Source: an uncultured Prevotellaceae bacterium (GTDB lineage Bacteria > Bacteroidota > Bacteroidia > Bacteroidales > Muribaculaceae). Taken from it: DNA of 64,000 nt. A program made the position numbers and the translations under genes. Positions 19,138 through 27,905 of the stretch are shown here, piece by piece (the first letter of the stretch is position 1; the number at the start of each line of letters is the position of its first letter). The DNA lies in contig ONRP01000003.1 of the NCBI GenBank assembly GCA_900320245.1, positions 1-64,000 of the forward strand, given 5' to 3'. The notes below the pieces were generated by a model. The model worked only from the letters and a program-made list of their open reading frames with translations, was not told the origin of the DNA and ran no database searches.

Positions 19138-19725
19138 ATGCTTATTCCAAATCTTTTATTCATCATTTGTTCTTTTATTGTAATTTCTCTTGTATTTTCA
19201 ATAATTATTCTTATAATTCAGTATTTGGTAGGGGAAATTGATAGTCTATGGACATGTTATAGGGATGCTAGTTGGAAGCTGATTGTATCTTCTATTATTG
19301 GTTTCACCCCTTTAACCATGATGATTCTCACACTATTTATTTATCCACCAAAGGTTTATGTAGTGAGAGGAGAAAGTGCAGATCAATTAACATATTCTTC
19401 TAATGTTAGAATCGGAACTTGTTATTTAGACTCAATAATGCCTTTAGAGAATAATGAGGAGTATGTTCTCAATAAATCAGAGTGTTTTTTAATTGATGAG
19501 CCTGTTAAATACAGTGCTTCTAAATGGAGAAAATACGACGATTTGCCCAATCCCGTTTTCATTGAACCAGGATACCTTTCACAAGTACCCACACCAACAC
19601 TCTTATTTAAGGAAATACCGGAAAAGAAAATGGTACAGAGAGGTACAGGTGGGTTATTACAATGGTATCTTCGAGCTGCAACATCAAGTGAAATTGAGTT
19701 TGCTTTCCCTGAAGATAGTGATTGA
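19138..19725 (+). CDS. Small AT-rich membrane protein of unknown function
   Basis: A 195-residue protein with two strong hydrophobic segments (about residues 5-32 and 48-72) and a soluble C-terminal domain of about 120 residues. No family is recognised. It lies 195 bases downstream of the SIR2 gene with a similar AT-rich composition and on the same strand, so it probably arrived in the same cargo. Membrane partners are common in defence operons, but no specific link is visible here. Confidence 0.6.
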   Translation: MLIPNLLFIICSFIVISLVFSIIILIIQYLVGEIDSLWTCYRDASWKLIVSSIIGFTPLTMMILTLFIYPPKVYVVRGESADQLTYSSNVRIGTCYLDSIMPLENNEEYVLNKSECFLIDEPVKYSASKWRKYDDLPNPVFIEPGYLSQVPTPTLLFKEIPEKKMVQRGTGGLLQWYLRAATSSEIEFAFPEDSD

Positions 19726-19804
19726 TAGAAAAAGACATCTCCAACGAGTAAACAACCAACTTAACAATAGTGGAAAATTCCAAAGAATTAGGATAGTTTT
19801 AATG

Positions 19805-19882
19805 TATTATTGTGTATCTTTGTGGTTTTTCGTGGCTTTATGGCTGACCATGAGGCTTTTGCAATGGCACAAGTTCTTCCGC
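19805..19882 (+). repeat. Non-comM leader fused to comM copy 3
   Basis: Same leader as at 16765-16872: a TATCTTTG box (19815-19822) and the [19 protein letters not shown] stretch, joined to comM at the same Walker B codon. Confidence 0.7.
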
Positions 19883-20219
19883 TTGGACGAATTGCCTGAA
19901 TTCAATCGGTCCGTTTTGGAGGTGATGCGTCAACCGTTGGAGGACAGGATTATTTCAATTTCAAGGGCGAAATATTCGACGGAATACCCCGCGTCGTTTA
20001 TGCTGGTGGCTTCGATGAATCCGTGCCCGTGCTCCCCATCAAACAACTGTGACAACAAAGCAACAACCGGAACAACTTTCTTATAAACAACTGATTCATC
20101 TGAGATTTCTGATTGGCATCCGTGCACAGGGTCCCACCGACTTCCTTGAACACCACGACAGGGGCGCACATCAGCCTTACCGCAACCTGGACCGCCCCAC
20201 CTATATGGGCAGTTTTTAA
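19883..20219 (+). pseudogene. comM 3' fragment, copy 3 (internally replaced)
   Basis: Two pieces of comM: 19883-20032 encodes LDELPEF to NPCPC, and 20174-20219 encodes the last residues (YRNLDRP, then TYMGS and a stop). Between them about 140 bases of unrelated repeat sequence replace the central part, including a block (20085-20172) also found in copy 4. The protein frame is broken. In the first piece differences from copy 1 are mainly synonymous, so it derives from a comM allele that had evolved under selection. Confidence 0.8.
20085..20172. repeat. Inserted repeat shared by comM copies 3 and 4
   Basis: Begins with a 29-base block identical to 21551-21579, followed by GGCATCCG, and ends with AGGGGCGCACATC (20160-20172), which recurs at 21623-21635. 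The GGCATCCG motif is also the repeat at the left edge of the window. The middle part is diverged. Confidence 0.65.
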
Positions 20220-20241
20220 CTGAAAAAATCATGAAATAGAT

Positions 20242-20272
20242 TTTGTTATTAGGTAATTATCGAGTAATTTTG
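20242..20272 (+). promoter_or_regulatory. Promoter of the AAA/DUF4143 gene
   Basis: TTTG (20242-20245), 19 bases, then TAATTTTG (20265-20272): a full Bacteroidetes promoter. The start codon follows at 20319, giving a leader of about 40 bases. Confidence 0.7.
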
Positions 20273-20318
20273 CGACATCATAATGTTGAATTATTAAGAT
20301 AAAACTACAATATGATGT

Positions 20319-21458
20319 ATGTATAACAGAATTATTGACCTTGATAACGAGTATAATGACAGTGTGTTTTTGTGGGGTGCACGTCAGGTAGGCAAGACTA
20401 CATGGCTGAACGCAAAGTACCCTGCTTGTCGCACTTATGACTTGCTACGGCCATCGGAGTTTGAGCGATTGTTGCGCCGACCTGAAATTTTGTCTGAAGA
20501 ATTGGAGGGTTTTGGCGAAAATGATACTGTCATCATCGATGAAATACAGAAACTGCCGCAGTTGCTTGATGAGGTGCACTCGCTGATACAAAGGAAAAAC
20601 ATTCGATTCATCTTGAGCGGGTCGAGTGCCAGAAAACTGAAGAGATTGGGCACAAACCTATTGGGCGGTCGGGCGACCCGTGAACAAATGTTTCCTCTTG
20701 TCAGCGCCGAGATTCCCGATTTTGACCTCATTCGTGCCGTGAACAATGGCATGATTCCGCGCCATTACATGGTCGAAAACCCGAAGGAACGCTTGCGGGG
20801 TTATGTTGGAATCTACCTGAATGAAGAGATACGGCAGGAGGCTTTGACGCGCAATCTCCAGTCATTTTCGCGATTCCTAGAGGTAGCAGCCCAGTGTGAC
20901 GGCGAAATGTTGGTCTACAAGAACATTGCCCAAGACTGTGGTATTGATTACCGAACGGTGAAAGAATACTTTACAATTCTTGAGGATACGTTGTTGGGGT
21001 ATCTCATTCCTGGGTTCACGTCATCACGCAAACGCCGGGCGATTGCTGCTCCTAAGTTCTATTTGTTTGATGTTGGCCTTGCCAATTATCTCACCCATCG
21101 TGGTACACTGCGTCCTGGCAGCGATGACTTTGGGCATGCATTCGAGCATTTCATCATTCAGGAGATTATAGCCTATTTGGGTTATAACCACATTGATGAG
21201 CGGCTCACCTATTGGCGCACATCGGGAGGATATGAGGTTGATACCATCATCGGCGAGGGTCGCATAGCAATCGAAATCAAATCTACAGAAGAAGCCAAGT
21301 CACGCCACACGCATGGCTTGAAGGCGTTCAGTGAGGACTTCCCTGATGCCCGCTTGATCATCGTATCACTAGACAAATACCGCCGTAAGATGAATGGTGT
21401 AGACGTCATCCCAGCCACCGAATTCCTGCGAGACCTATGGCAAGGCGACATTGTGTGA
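20319..21458 (+). CDS. AAA_14/DUF4143 family ATPase
   Basis: A 379-residue protein with Walker A (GARQVGKT, residues 20-27), Walker B (VIIDEIQKLP, near 70-79), sensor (ILSGSSARKLKR, near 96-107), then DUF4143 (about 160-330). The C-terminus has GGYEVDTIIG and IAIEIKST, the D...E-x-K pattern of a PD-(D/E)XK nuclease-like fold. These proteins are abundant in Bacteroidales accessory DNA; their function is unsettled. The start at 20319 fits the promoter. Its stop is only 4 bases before the fourth comM fragment, so it ends directly against the repeat. Confidence 0.88.
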   Translation: MYNRIIDLDNEYNDSVFLWGARQVGKTTWLNAKYPACRTYDLLRPSEFERLLRRPEILSEELEGFGENDTVIIDEIQKLPQLLDEVHSLIQRKNIRFILSGSSARKLKRLGTNLLGGRATREQMFPLVSAEIPDFDLIRAVNNGMIPRHYMVENPKERLRGYVGIYLNEEIRQEALTRNLQSFSRFLEVAAQCDGEMLVYKNIAQDCGIDYRTVKEYFTILEDTLLGYLIPGFTSSRKRRAIAAPKFYLFDVGLANYLTHRGTLRPGSDDFGHAFEHFIIQEIIAYLGYNHIDERLTYWRTSGGYEVDTIIGEGRIAIEIKSTEEAKSRHTHGLKAFSEDFPDARLIIVSLDKYRRKMNGVDVIPATEFLRDLWQGDIV

Positions 21459-21462
21459 CTAT

Positions 21463-21685
21463 CTGGAGAAACTTCGCGACGCCATGGAACGCATGAACAT
21501 GAGCGCATTCTCAAGGTAGCCTGCTCTATCGCCGACCTCGACGGGATTTCAAACAACTGATTCATCTGAGATTTCTGATGGGCATCCGCGTAACATCTGC
21601 CGACGTCCACGGCCGCTTGGGCAGGGGCGCACATCGACCTTACTGCGGCCTCGACCGTTCCACCTACCTTGGCAGCAACAAATAG
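21463..21685 (+). pseudogene. comM 3' fragment, copy 4 (decayed)
   Basis: 21463-21545 matches the region encoding LEKLRDAMERMNM and ILKVA..IADL, with an internal deletion of about 15 bases. A repeat insertion follows (21551-21635, shared with copy 3), and then the terminal codons ending in LGSNK and a stop at 21683-21685. It has no Walker motifs and no continuous frame. As the most decayed of the larger copies it may mark one of the oldest integrations. Confidence 0.75.
21551..21635. repeat. Inserted repeat in comM copy 4
   Basis: Partner of 20085-20172: identical first 29 bases, then GGCATCCG and the same 13-base end. Its presence at the same place in two comM remnants shows that the remnants share part of their history. 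Confidence 0.65.
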
Positions 21686-21767
21686 AGTTCTAAATAGAGA
21701 TAAAAGAAAATAGTGGTAGATTGGATTGGACTTAAAAAGTCCTTCCCTGTATATCAAACTTAAAATT

Positions 21768-22304
21768 ATGGAGATATTACATCAATATTATTACCGCCAG
21801 GGGTTAGCGGGTGCAAAGGCGGTGGCCTATACGATGCTGTCGGTGGCATTGGTCGCCTTCGGGGTGTACAGTTTTATCCATTGGGAACTGTCGTTCATGT
21901 TCCATGACTGGCATGGTTACGTGATACTCATTGCCTATGGCCTGACGACGCTTGCCATGATACTGTCGGCTGTTGAATCGTTCCGGAAAGCCGCTAAAGC
22001 CCGTCGCGGCATACCTGCATTCGCTGTTGGTGCTGACTGCTTCGTCTTCTACGACAAGGGCGGTCTGGCTACAACGGTACCCTTTGCTGACTGTGAACAG
22101 GTGAGGTTCAAGACGACCTTGCAATTCCGTGTACCCACGCTTAGGCTCATCGTGAAATATCATGAAAGGATGGATACTGAGAACACCCTTCGTTTCGAGG
22201 TGGGGTTAAGCGAACTCAATCGTCCTGCCAAAGAAATCGACAGACAACTGAAAAGCGTGTATCAGAAATACAAGAGAGCGCTTCCTGACCAATCATACCC
22301 TTGA
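21768..22304 (+). CDS. Small membrane protein with PH-like domain (STM3941-like)
   Basis: A 178-residue protein. The start at 21768 (MEILHQYYYRQG) is preferred over an upstream non-ATG codon. Two hydrophobic helices (about 20-40 and 48-70) are followed by a beta-rich domain (about 80-165) that looks like a PH-type fold, similar in layout to the STM3941 family. GC content is higher than in the SIR2 cargo. It lies about 80 bases after comM copy 4. Function is unknown. Confidence 0.6.
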   Translation: MEILHQYYYRQGLAGAKAVAYTMLSVALVAFGVYSFIHWELSFMFHDWHGYVILIAYGLTTLAMILSAVESFRKAAKARRGIPAFAVGADCFVFYDKGGLATTVPFADCEQVRFKTTLQFRVPTLRLIVKYHERMDTENTLRFEVGLSELNRPAKEIDRQLKSVYQKYKRALPDQSYP

Positions 22305-22321
22305 CCGCTGACCAGCCCTAG

Positions 22322-22402
22322 AGCGAGCGGAACTATCATGCCGACGAGGGTTTCTGTGATGACTTAGATGAGTTGGAATACCGGCTTGAAGAATCAGTAT
22401 AG
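22322..22402 (+). pseudogene. Short C-terminal coding remnant
   Basis: An open frame of 26 codons (YHADEGFCDDLDELEYRLEE in its core) ends at a stop at 22400-22402, has no start codon and has normal-looking acidic coding content. It reads like the tail of a lost gene. The family is not recognised. Confidence 0.4.
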
Positions 22403-22570
22403 GGGACATCTGGATTAAATAGCATCCCGTTCATGCCCGTGCTCCCTGTCAAACAACCAAAACAACCAAATATCAACAATAACAACATTTTGTAAACCTC
22501 AAATCAACCAACAAGTTTGATTGACACCCGCATGGAAGCCCGCGACAGGCGTCAATGACAATCACATCAA
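22403..22570. repeat. Repeat debris with a trace of a fifth comM copy
   Basis: The block GTTCATGCCCGTGCTCCC followed by TCAAACAAC (about 22430-22460) resembles the junction in comM copy 3 at 20021-20047, where comM coding (CCGTGCCCGTGC) is joined to the same TCAAACAAC sequence. The remainder is AAC-rich low-complexity sequence. Probably a remnant of another partial copy. Confidence 0.45.
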
Positions 22571-22615
22571 TGCCCGTAAAGCCAACCTACGCAGGCTTTA
22601 CGGGCACTTTTTATT
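22571..22615. terminator. Strong bidirectional terminator
   Basis: A perfect 13-base stem (TGCCCGTAAAGCC at 22571-22583 and its complement at 22594-22606) with a 10-base loop, followed by CTTTTTATT. It closes the accessory region and lies just past the 3' end of the convergent acyl-CoA synthetase gene. Confidence 0.85.
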
Positions 22616-22644
22616 CTGATAATGACCTATCGGTTTGAGGTTTC

Positions 22645-24264
22645 TTATTTGTACAGGAAGCGTTTGATGGTTTTCTTCGGGGTTTTCTCGAAGGGGATGT
22701 CCATCATTTCGACTTTCGCAATCTTGCTGTAGTTGGGCAGTGATTTGTTGGCCTCAACGCGGATTTTGCCGGGAATGGGGGCCCTGGTCTCCTCGTCCAT
22801 ATCCTCGGGGAGTTCGGTATATACCAGCGCCGTGATTTTGCCTTCGCGGTCCACGACGAGGCATTCGTCCACATACTGGCAGTTGGCCAGGACGGCCTCC
22901 ACCTCTTCGGGGTAGATGTTCTGGCCCGAGGAGTTCAGGATCATCGACTTGATGCGTCCGCGGATAAAGATGTTGCGCTTCTCGTCCATCACGCCCAAGT
23001 CACCCGTGCGGAACCATCCGTCCTCGGTGAAAGAGGCTTCGGTGGCCTCGGGGTTCTTGTAATAGCCTATGGTCAGGTTGGGACCCTTGGCCTGGATTTC
23101 GCCAGGGATGTGATGCGGGTCCTCGGAGTCGATGCGGAGTTCGTGGACAGGCTTGCCGCATGAACCCGGCACAAACTTGGTCCACCACTCATAGCCCAGC
23201 AGCGGACAAGCCTCGGTCATGCCATAGCCCACTGTATAGGGCAGGTGAATCTTCTTGAAGAACTGCTCGGCCTCGGGATTGAGCGCCGCACCACCCATGA
23301 TGAAGCACTCCACGGCGCCGCCGAAGGCTTCTATCATCTTCTTGCGGGCTGCCCTGTAGACCAGATTTCTCAGACCGGGGATGGCCAACGGCATCTTCGC
23401 CTTCTCCATCGAAGGCTTAATGGCATTGGCATAGATTTTCTCCATCACCAGCGGCACCGTGACCACCATGTAGGGCTTGATGTCGCGCATCGCCTTGAGC
23501 AGCGTGGTGGGCGACGGCGTCTTGCCGAGGAAATAGACGGTGACACCGTCGACGTTGGGATGGATGAACTCGATGGCCAGGCCGTACATGTGGGCCAGCG
23601 GCAGCATCGAGACGATGGTCTGGCCGGGGGTATTCGGGAAATGAGTGTTAGCGAAGTGGTCGGTGTCCGAGATGGCGTTATAGGTAAGCATCACGCCCTT
23701 GGGGTTGCCCGTAGTGCCCGACGTGTAGTTGATAATCGCCAGGTCATCGGCATTGTCGTCGGGATAAGACACATGCTCGGGGAACATGCCGTCGGGATAT
23801 TTCTCTGCGAAGGCTTTCTTGCGGTTTTCCCATGCATCGGCCACCGCCTGGTCCTGGTGCCAGAGGATTCCGTAATCCTTGACATTGACGGCAGCCTTGA
23901 GGTTGGGCATCTCATCAGGGTTCATCTTCGCCCAGATGTCATCGTCAACAAACAGCACCACACTGTCAGAATGGTTGGTCAACAGAGCAACGGTGTCGGG
24001 ATGGAAGTCGGCCAGCAGCGGAACCGCCACACGGCCATTGACATTGACTCCCCAGAACGTCATGGCCCACCGGGCGCAGTTGCGTGCGCACAAGGCAATC
24101 TTGTCGCCCTTGTTGATGCCTACAGCGTCAAAAAAGACACGGAACTGTTCAATGTTGATGGCCAGGTTTGCATAGGAAAAAGTGTCGCCATTGTAGTCGC
24201 ACAAGGCTTTCTGTGTCCAATGGTTGCGGACGGTTTCCTCCAGATTCTTCAGATAGTGCCTCAT
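22645..24264 (-). CDS. Long-chain acyl-CoA synthetase (AMP-binding, FadD-like)
   Basis: A 539-residue ANL-superfamily enzyme. The P-loop-like motif INYTSGTTGNPKGVMLTYN is near residues 175-193, GYGMTEACP near 347-355, and the adenylate-binding WFRTGDLG near 427-434 with the hinge and catalytic region after it (RGRIKSMI). It activates a fatty acid to acyl-AMP and then acyl-CoA. The protein is somewhat shorter than typical FadD (about 560-600 residues). A -7 box (TATCTTTG on the minus strand, 24322-24329) lies 58 bases upstream. It is monocistronic. Confidence 0.88.
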   Translation of the reverse strand: MRHYLKNLEETVRNHWTQKALCDYNGDTFSYANLAINIEQFRVFFDAVGINKGDKIALCARNCARWAMTFWGVNVNGRVAVPLLADFHPDTVALLTNHSDSVVLFVDDDIWAKMNPDEMPNLKAAVNVKDYGILWHQDQAVADAWENRKKAFAEKYPDGMFPEHVSYPDDNADDLAIINYTSGTTGNPKGVMLTYNAISDTDHFANTHFPNTPGQTIVSMLPLAHMYGLAIEFIHPNVDGVTVYFLGKTPSPTTLLKAMRDIKPYMVVTVPLVMEKIYANAIKPSMEKAKMPLAIPGLRNLVYRAARKKMIEAFGGAVECFIMGGAALNPEAEQFFKKIHLPYTVGYGMTEACPLLGYEWWTKFVPGSCGKPVHELRIDSEDPHHIPGEIQAKGPNLTIGYYKNPEATEASFTEDGWFRTGDLGVMDEKRNIFIRGRIKSMILNSSGQNIYPEEVEAVLANCQYVDECLVVDREGKITALVYTELPEDMDEETRAPIPGKIRVEANKSLPNYSKIAKVEMMDIPFEKTPKKTIKRFLYK

Positions 24265-24468
24265 ATATTTCTTGAATTTAAATCATCAAACAATGCCTAT
24301 TCAAACTGTTATTACAACTCACAAAGATACAACATCTTATTGAATTATTACGCATTTCTGTCGAATACTTTGTTATTATCCACACAAGGATAAGCCCTCG
24401 ATCACCTTGACGAGGGGGACACGTTATGCCATATTTGCCATGAAGGATGCTACCTGCCGCCAGTCCAA

Positions 24469-25299
24469 TCAACGGACGAGGTCAAAACTCTGCAGGTCAT
24501 CGGGGATGAGGATGTTGCCCTTGAAATATTGGGCCGCCTCGGCACCGTAGGTGGCGGCGCGGGTGTCGAGGTGGGTGTCCTCGGTGTGGTAGAGCACGAG
24601 GTTTTTCACACCCAGGTCCTGGGCGAGCATGCCGGCATCAAGCGCTGTGCTGTGGTTTTTCTCGTAGGGATTGAACGCGAAACGGTCCTTGTAGAGGCAA
24701 AAGGCCTCGCACATCAGCCAGTCGCAGCCGCGCGCATACGGCTCACTCTGCACGCTGTAGGGTTCATCGCCCAGGCAGACGAGGCGCTGGCCGTCGGGCA
24801 GTTGCGCACTGAAGCCATATTGCTTGAACCTCACCGACCCGATGTCAAAGAAGGTGACCTGCATGTCGTCAATCTCCACCTGCTCGCTGTCATGCACCTC
24901 CTGCAGGAAGATGGTCTGCCCGATGGAATTAAAGATCTTTTCGGGAATCATGAGTTTGCCCATCGTGTAGAGGGCCTCCTTAACCTCGTCGTTGCAGTAG
25001 ATGGTGAACGGCCCCTTGTGCTTGCCCTTGAAAATCAGTGGCGAAATCTTGCGCATCATCCAGATGGCTCCCATGATGTGGTCGGTGTGGCTGTGGGTGA
25101 CGAACATGTGGCGGATACTCTCAAAGGGGATTTTGGCCTTGATGAGTTGCTGCAGGATGCCGTTGCCGCCACCGCCGTCGACGAGCATGCCGCCCCGAGG
25201 ACTCTTGAGGTAGAAACAGGTGTTGTAGCAATTGACACACATGGCATTGCCCGTGCCCAGCATCGTGACGCGTGAGGTGTTTTGGTCTGTTTGTGTCAT
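24469..25299 (-). CDS. MBL-fold metallo-hydrolase (RNase Z/arylsulfatase-like)
   Basis: A 276-residue metallo-beta-lactamase-fold protein. The metal-binding motif HSHTDHIMG (near residues 69-77) is of the RNase Z subgroup. Later ligands are likely in CLGDEP (near 171-176) and in LYHTED (near 237). The N-terminal MLGTGNA motif is typical of the subgroup. Its start overlaps the upstream histidine kinase by 4 bases (ATGA), so they are translationally coupled. The substrate is unknown; it could act on RNA, a cyclic nucleotide or a small ester. Confidence 0.82.
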   Translation of the reverse strand: MTQTDQNTSRVTMLGTGNAMCVNCYNTCFYLKSPRGGMLVDGGGGNGILQQLIKAKIPFESIRHMFVTHSHTDHIMGAIWMMRKISPLIFKGKHKGPFTIYCNDEVKEALYTMGKLMIPEKIFNSIGQTIFLQEVHDSEQVEIDDMQVTFFDIGSVRFKQYGFSAQLPDGQRLVCLGDEPYSVQSEPYARGCDWLMCEAFCLYKDRFAFNPYEKNHSTALDAGMLAQDLGVKNLVLYHTEDTHLDTRAATYGAEAAQYFKGNILIPDDLQSFDLVR

Positions 25300-26543
25300 G
25301 ATTCCGACTTGACTTTAGGGAGTTCGATGCAGAAGGTGGTACCCTTCCCCACCTCCGATTCCTTGATATAGATTTGGCCGTTGTGGTACTCCTCGATGAT
25401 GCGCTTGACAAGCGTCAGACCCAGACCCCAGCCGCGCTTTTTGGTCGTGAAGCCGGGAGTAAAAACGTTCTTGAAGTTCTTGCGCGGGATACCTTTGCCG
25501 GTGTCCTTGACCAGGATGACGGCATTGTGCGGGCTGTCCTCGACGGTGATGTCGAGGCGTCCCTCGCCATCCATGGCGTCGACGGCGTTCTTGGTCAGGT
25601 TCTCCATCACCCAAGCAAACAGCGTCTGGCTCAGCATCACGCCGTTGTTGGTCTGGTCGTTGGTGTGAATATGCAGGTCAACACGCTTGGGAATGCGGGC
25701 GCGCATATACTCCAGACTGCTGACCACGGCCTCGTTGATCGAGGTGAGTTCCTTGTCGGGCATGGATCCGATTTTGGAGAAACGGTCGGCGATGGTCGAC
25801 AAGCGCTTCACATCCTTGTCCATATCAGTAACGATGCTCTTGTCCACGCCCATCGACTCGAGCAACTGCATCCATGCCATAAGCGACGAGATGGGCGTTC
25901 CCAACTGGTGGGCAGTTTCCTTGGAGAGACCCACCCACACCTTGTTCTGCTCGGCGCGCTTGATGCTCATCAGGGCAAAATAGGCGATGGCAAAGAACAG
26001 GATGAGTACCGCCAACTGGATGTAGGGGAAATAGGACAGGCGGCGCAGCAGCGTCGAGTCCTCATAGTAGAGATACTGAGTTGTGCTCTCGTCAATCTGG
26101 ATCTCGATTTTGTTCTCGGTATTCTTGAGGTGACGCAGTTTCTTGTTCAGGTACTCCAGATTGGCAGGCGAGATTTCAAAACTCAGGCTGTCCACGGGCT
26201 CCGGCAGGCGGAAGTTGCGGTGGTCCAGGATGTTGTCCTGGTCATCGACCAGCAGCACGGGGATATTGTGGTTGCCCTGGATGATGCCGAACAGGAACTC
26301 CACGTCGGTCGTACCCGTCTCAATAGGGTTGCCGTCGGCATCCACTTCGCCACCGCTACCCATCGTTGCCAGTTCGCGGGTGGCGTTGGCCCAGATTTCC
26401 ATGCGCTCGCGCTCCTGCTCAGCCAGGTCCTTGACCAGGTTGTTGGAGATGTACAGGAACAGGGCGACCAGCACCAGTGAGATGGCGAGAAACACCACCT
26501 TCCAGATGCGTCGCGAGTCATATATGTTGCGCAGATTAGCCAT
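25296..26543 (-). CDS. Membrane sensor histidine kinase (orphan)
   Basis: A 415-residue kinase. TM1 is at about 15-36, a periplasmic sensor at about 37-168 and TM2 at about 170-190. The phospho-accepting H-box is ETAHQLGTPISSLMAW (near 210-225). The ATPase domain shows the N-box NLTKNAVDAMDG, G1 DTGKGI and G2 GWGLGLTLV. There is no HAMP or receiver domain and no response regulator next to it, so it is an orphan. It is coupled to the MBL gene by a 4-base overlap. Its first codons and leader are duplicated at the start of the upstream DUF1016 gene. Confidence 0.9.
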   Translation of the reverse strand: MANLRNIYDSRRIWKVVFLAISLVLVALFLYISNNLVKDLAEQERERMEIWANATRELATMGSGGEVDADGNPIETGTTDVEFLFGIIQGNHNIPVLLVDDQDNILDHRNFRLPEPVDSLSFEISPANLEYLNKKLRHLKNTENKIEIQIDESTTQYLYYEDSTLLRRLSYFPYIQLAVLILFFAIAYFALMSIKRAEQNKVWVGLSKETAHQLGTPISSLMAWMQLLESMGVDKSIVTDMDKDVKRLSTIADRFSKIGSMPDKELTSINEAVVSSLEYMRARIPKRVDLHIHTNDQTNNGVMLSQTLFAWVMENLTKNAVDAMDGEGRLDITVEDSPHNAVILVKDTGKGIPRKNFKNVFTPGFTTKKRGWGLGLTLVKRIIEEYHNGQIYIKESEVGKGTTFCIELPKVKSES

Positions 26544-26553
26544 GCTGGTGAGT
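26536..26553. repeat. 18-bp direct repeat at the histidine kinase start
   Basis: TTAGCCATGCTGGTGAGT spans the kinase start codon (MAN) and the leader before it. The identical sequence is at 27742-27759 across the start of the DUF1016 gene. Confidence 0.8.
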
Positions 26554-27749
26554 TATAGTAGTTTCTTTAGTTCTTCTACGTCAGGTAATGCGTTGCGGAA
26601 AGGCTCGGGCATATCTTGGCTGGTAGAGTAAGTCGCCACTCCCATCGGTTTGCTGTAGTCTCGTATGACAAATTCAACAAACTCGCGATCTGCACTTTTG
26701 CAAAGCACGATGCCGATTGACGGGTTCTCATGCTGTTTCTTCACCTTGGCATCAAGGATGCTCAAGTAACCCATCAATTGTCCAAGATAAGAAGTCTTAA
26801 ATGGCCCTGTTTTGAGTTCAATCACCACTAGGGCATTTAATTCACGGTTGAAAAACAACAAATCGGGAAACTGCTCAACACCATAGACCTCAAGATGATA
26901 CTGATTTCCGATAAAAGCAAAATCATTACCAAAGGTCATGATGAACTTCTTTATATTCTCGACTATCCGCTGTTCTACAACCCTCTCGTCCACATCCAGG
27001 CTATCTCGTTCCCCGATTTCCTCCACGTTGATAAAGTTAAGCAGGTATTCATCCTTGAACATCATAACGGCCTTTCTAGCCTCTGATGCACTTATCATCG
27101 TTTGGTCAAAGTTATTAGGTATCAAAGATTGATGCTCGTGAGCCGACTCCTTGATCGACCGGACCAATGCGTCTGCAGTAAGATGTTCCTCAGCAGTTCG
27201 ATGCAGATAATAATAACGCGCTTGCACGTCTTTTATCCTTTCGATAATTCTGATGTGATGAGTGAATGGAACCCTAAAAAAATCCTCAACTGGAAAATCA
27301 CCCGTCACTGGAACTTGTAGGCAGTGTTGAATGTCTATTAAGCCATCAAAATCATCTTGATTAAATTCGCCAATCGGGATTGGCGAATTATTAAGTAACT
27401 GATTATCGCCATTTTGCACATCGCCAATCATAATTGGCGAATGGGTGTCAAGCATACTCCATTCCTCATAGAATAGACGCATATTTTTCAGGCTTGAAAC
27501 CGAAAAACCTCTCAGACCAGGCAATTCCTTGCGCAACCGTTCACTGATAGCCTCCAGTGCTCCTGTGCCCCAAACGCCCTTACGAGTATTTCTGGATAAG
27601 AAACGACCCACTGCATAGTAGAGCGCCAACTGGACGCGGTTAACATCCTTGGCAGCCTCGTATTGTCCCTGTAAGATAGCGGTCTTGATAGCAGATACTG
27701 CTTTCAAAACAAGGTCATCATTATTATGCCTATGCTTAGGGTTAGCCAT
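26553..27749 (-). CDS. DUF1016/YhcG family PD-(D/E)XK nuclease
   Basis: A 398-residue protein of the YhcG type. The DUF1016 N-terminal helical domain covers about 10-95. A variable linker (about 95-135) contains two SPIxIG(D/E) repeats. The C-terminal nuclease domain (about 150-345) has PDLLFFN and VVIELKTGPF, the D...E-x-K catalytic pattern. These are often associated with mobile DNA or restriction loci. A full promoter lies just upstream. The start codon and leader are an exact copy of those of the downstream kinase, suggesting it was inserted between promoter and kinase. Confidence 0.88.
   Translation of the reverse strand: MANPKHRHNNDDLVLKAVSAIKTAILQGQYEAAKDVNRVQLALYYAVGRFLSRNTRKGVWGTGALEAISERLRKELPGLRGFSVSSLKNMRLFYEEWSMLDTHSPIMIGDVQNGDNQLLNNSPIPIGEFNQDDFDGLIDIQHCLQVPVTGDFPVEDFFRVPFTHHIRIIERIKDVQARYYYLHRTAEEHLTADALVRSIKESAHEHQSLIPNNFDQTMISASEARKAVMMFKDEYLLNFINVEEIGERDSLDVDERVVEQRIVENIKKFIMTFGNDFAFIGNQYHLEVYGVEQFPDLLFFNRELNALVVIELKTGPFKTSYLGQLMGYLSILDAKVKKQHENPSIGIVLCKSADREFVEFVIRDYSKPMGVATYSTSQDMPEPFRNALPDVEELKKLL
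27364..27389. repeat. Palindrome 1 in the DUF1016 linker
   Basis: 12-base arms (AATTCGCCAATC and its complement) around a 2-base centre, lying in-frame in the variable linker and encoding the NSPIPIGEF stretch. Confidence 0.75.
27421..27440. repeat. Palindrome 2 in the DUF1016 linker
   Basis: 8-base arms (TCGCCAAT and ATTGGCGA) around CATA, encoding part of HSPIMIGD. It is related in sequence to palindrome 1, 57 bases away. Confidence 0.75.
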
Positions 27750-27759
27750 GCTGGTGAGT
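27742..27759. repeat. 18-bp direct repeat at the DUF1016 gene start
   Basis: Exact match of 26536-26553, covering the ATG and leader. Confidence 0.8.
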
Positions 27760-27771
27760 GATAATGAGTGG

Positions 27772-27803
27772 CAAAATTAAGGAATTCCTGTGAATTGGGC
27801 AAA
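27772..27803 (-). promoter_or_regulatory. Promoter of the DUF1016-kinase-MBL operon
   Basis: On the minus strand: TTTG (27800-27803), 20 bases, then TAATTTTG (27772-27779). It would drive the nuclease and, by read-through, the kinase and MBL genes. Confidence 0.65.
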
Positions 27804-27845
27804 TTTTGCAGGCCGTCAAGTCATTGGGAAGGATATGTATGCGAA

Positions 27846-27905
27846 TGTCAGCGTATGCCAACTCCTAACTTCTAACTTCTAACCCCTAACTTCTAATTTT
27901 CTAAC
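27846..27905. repeat. Short tandem TAACTTC/TAACCCC repeats
   Basis: Several copies of a 9-10 base unit (CTAACTTCT and variants) lie at the 3' end of the HAD gene. A similar stretch is at 30517-30546. This is a common low-complexity sequence near gene ends in Bacteroidales. Confidence 0.55.
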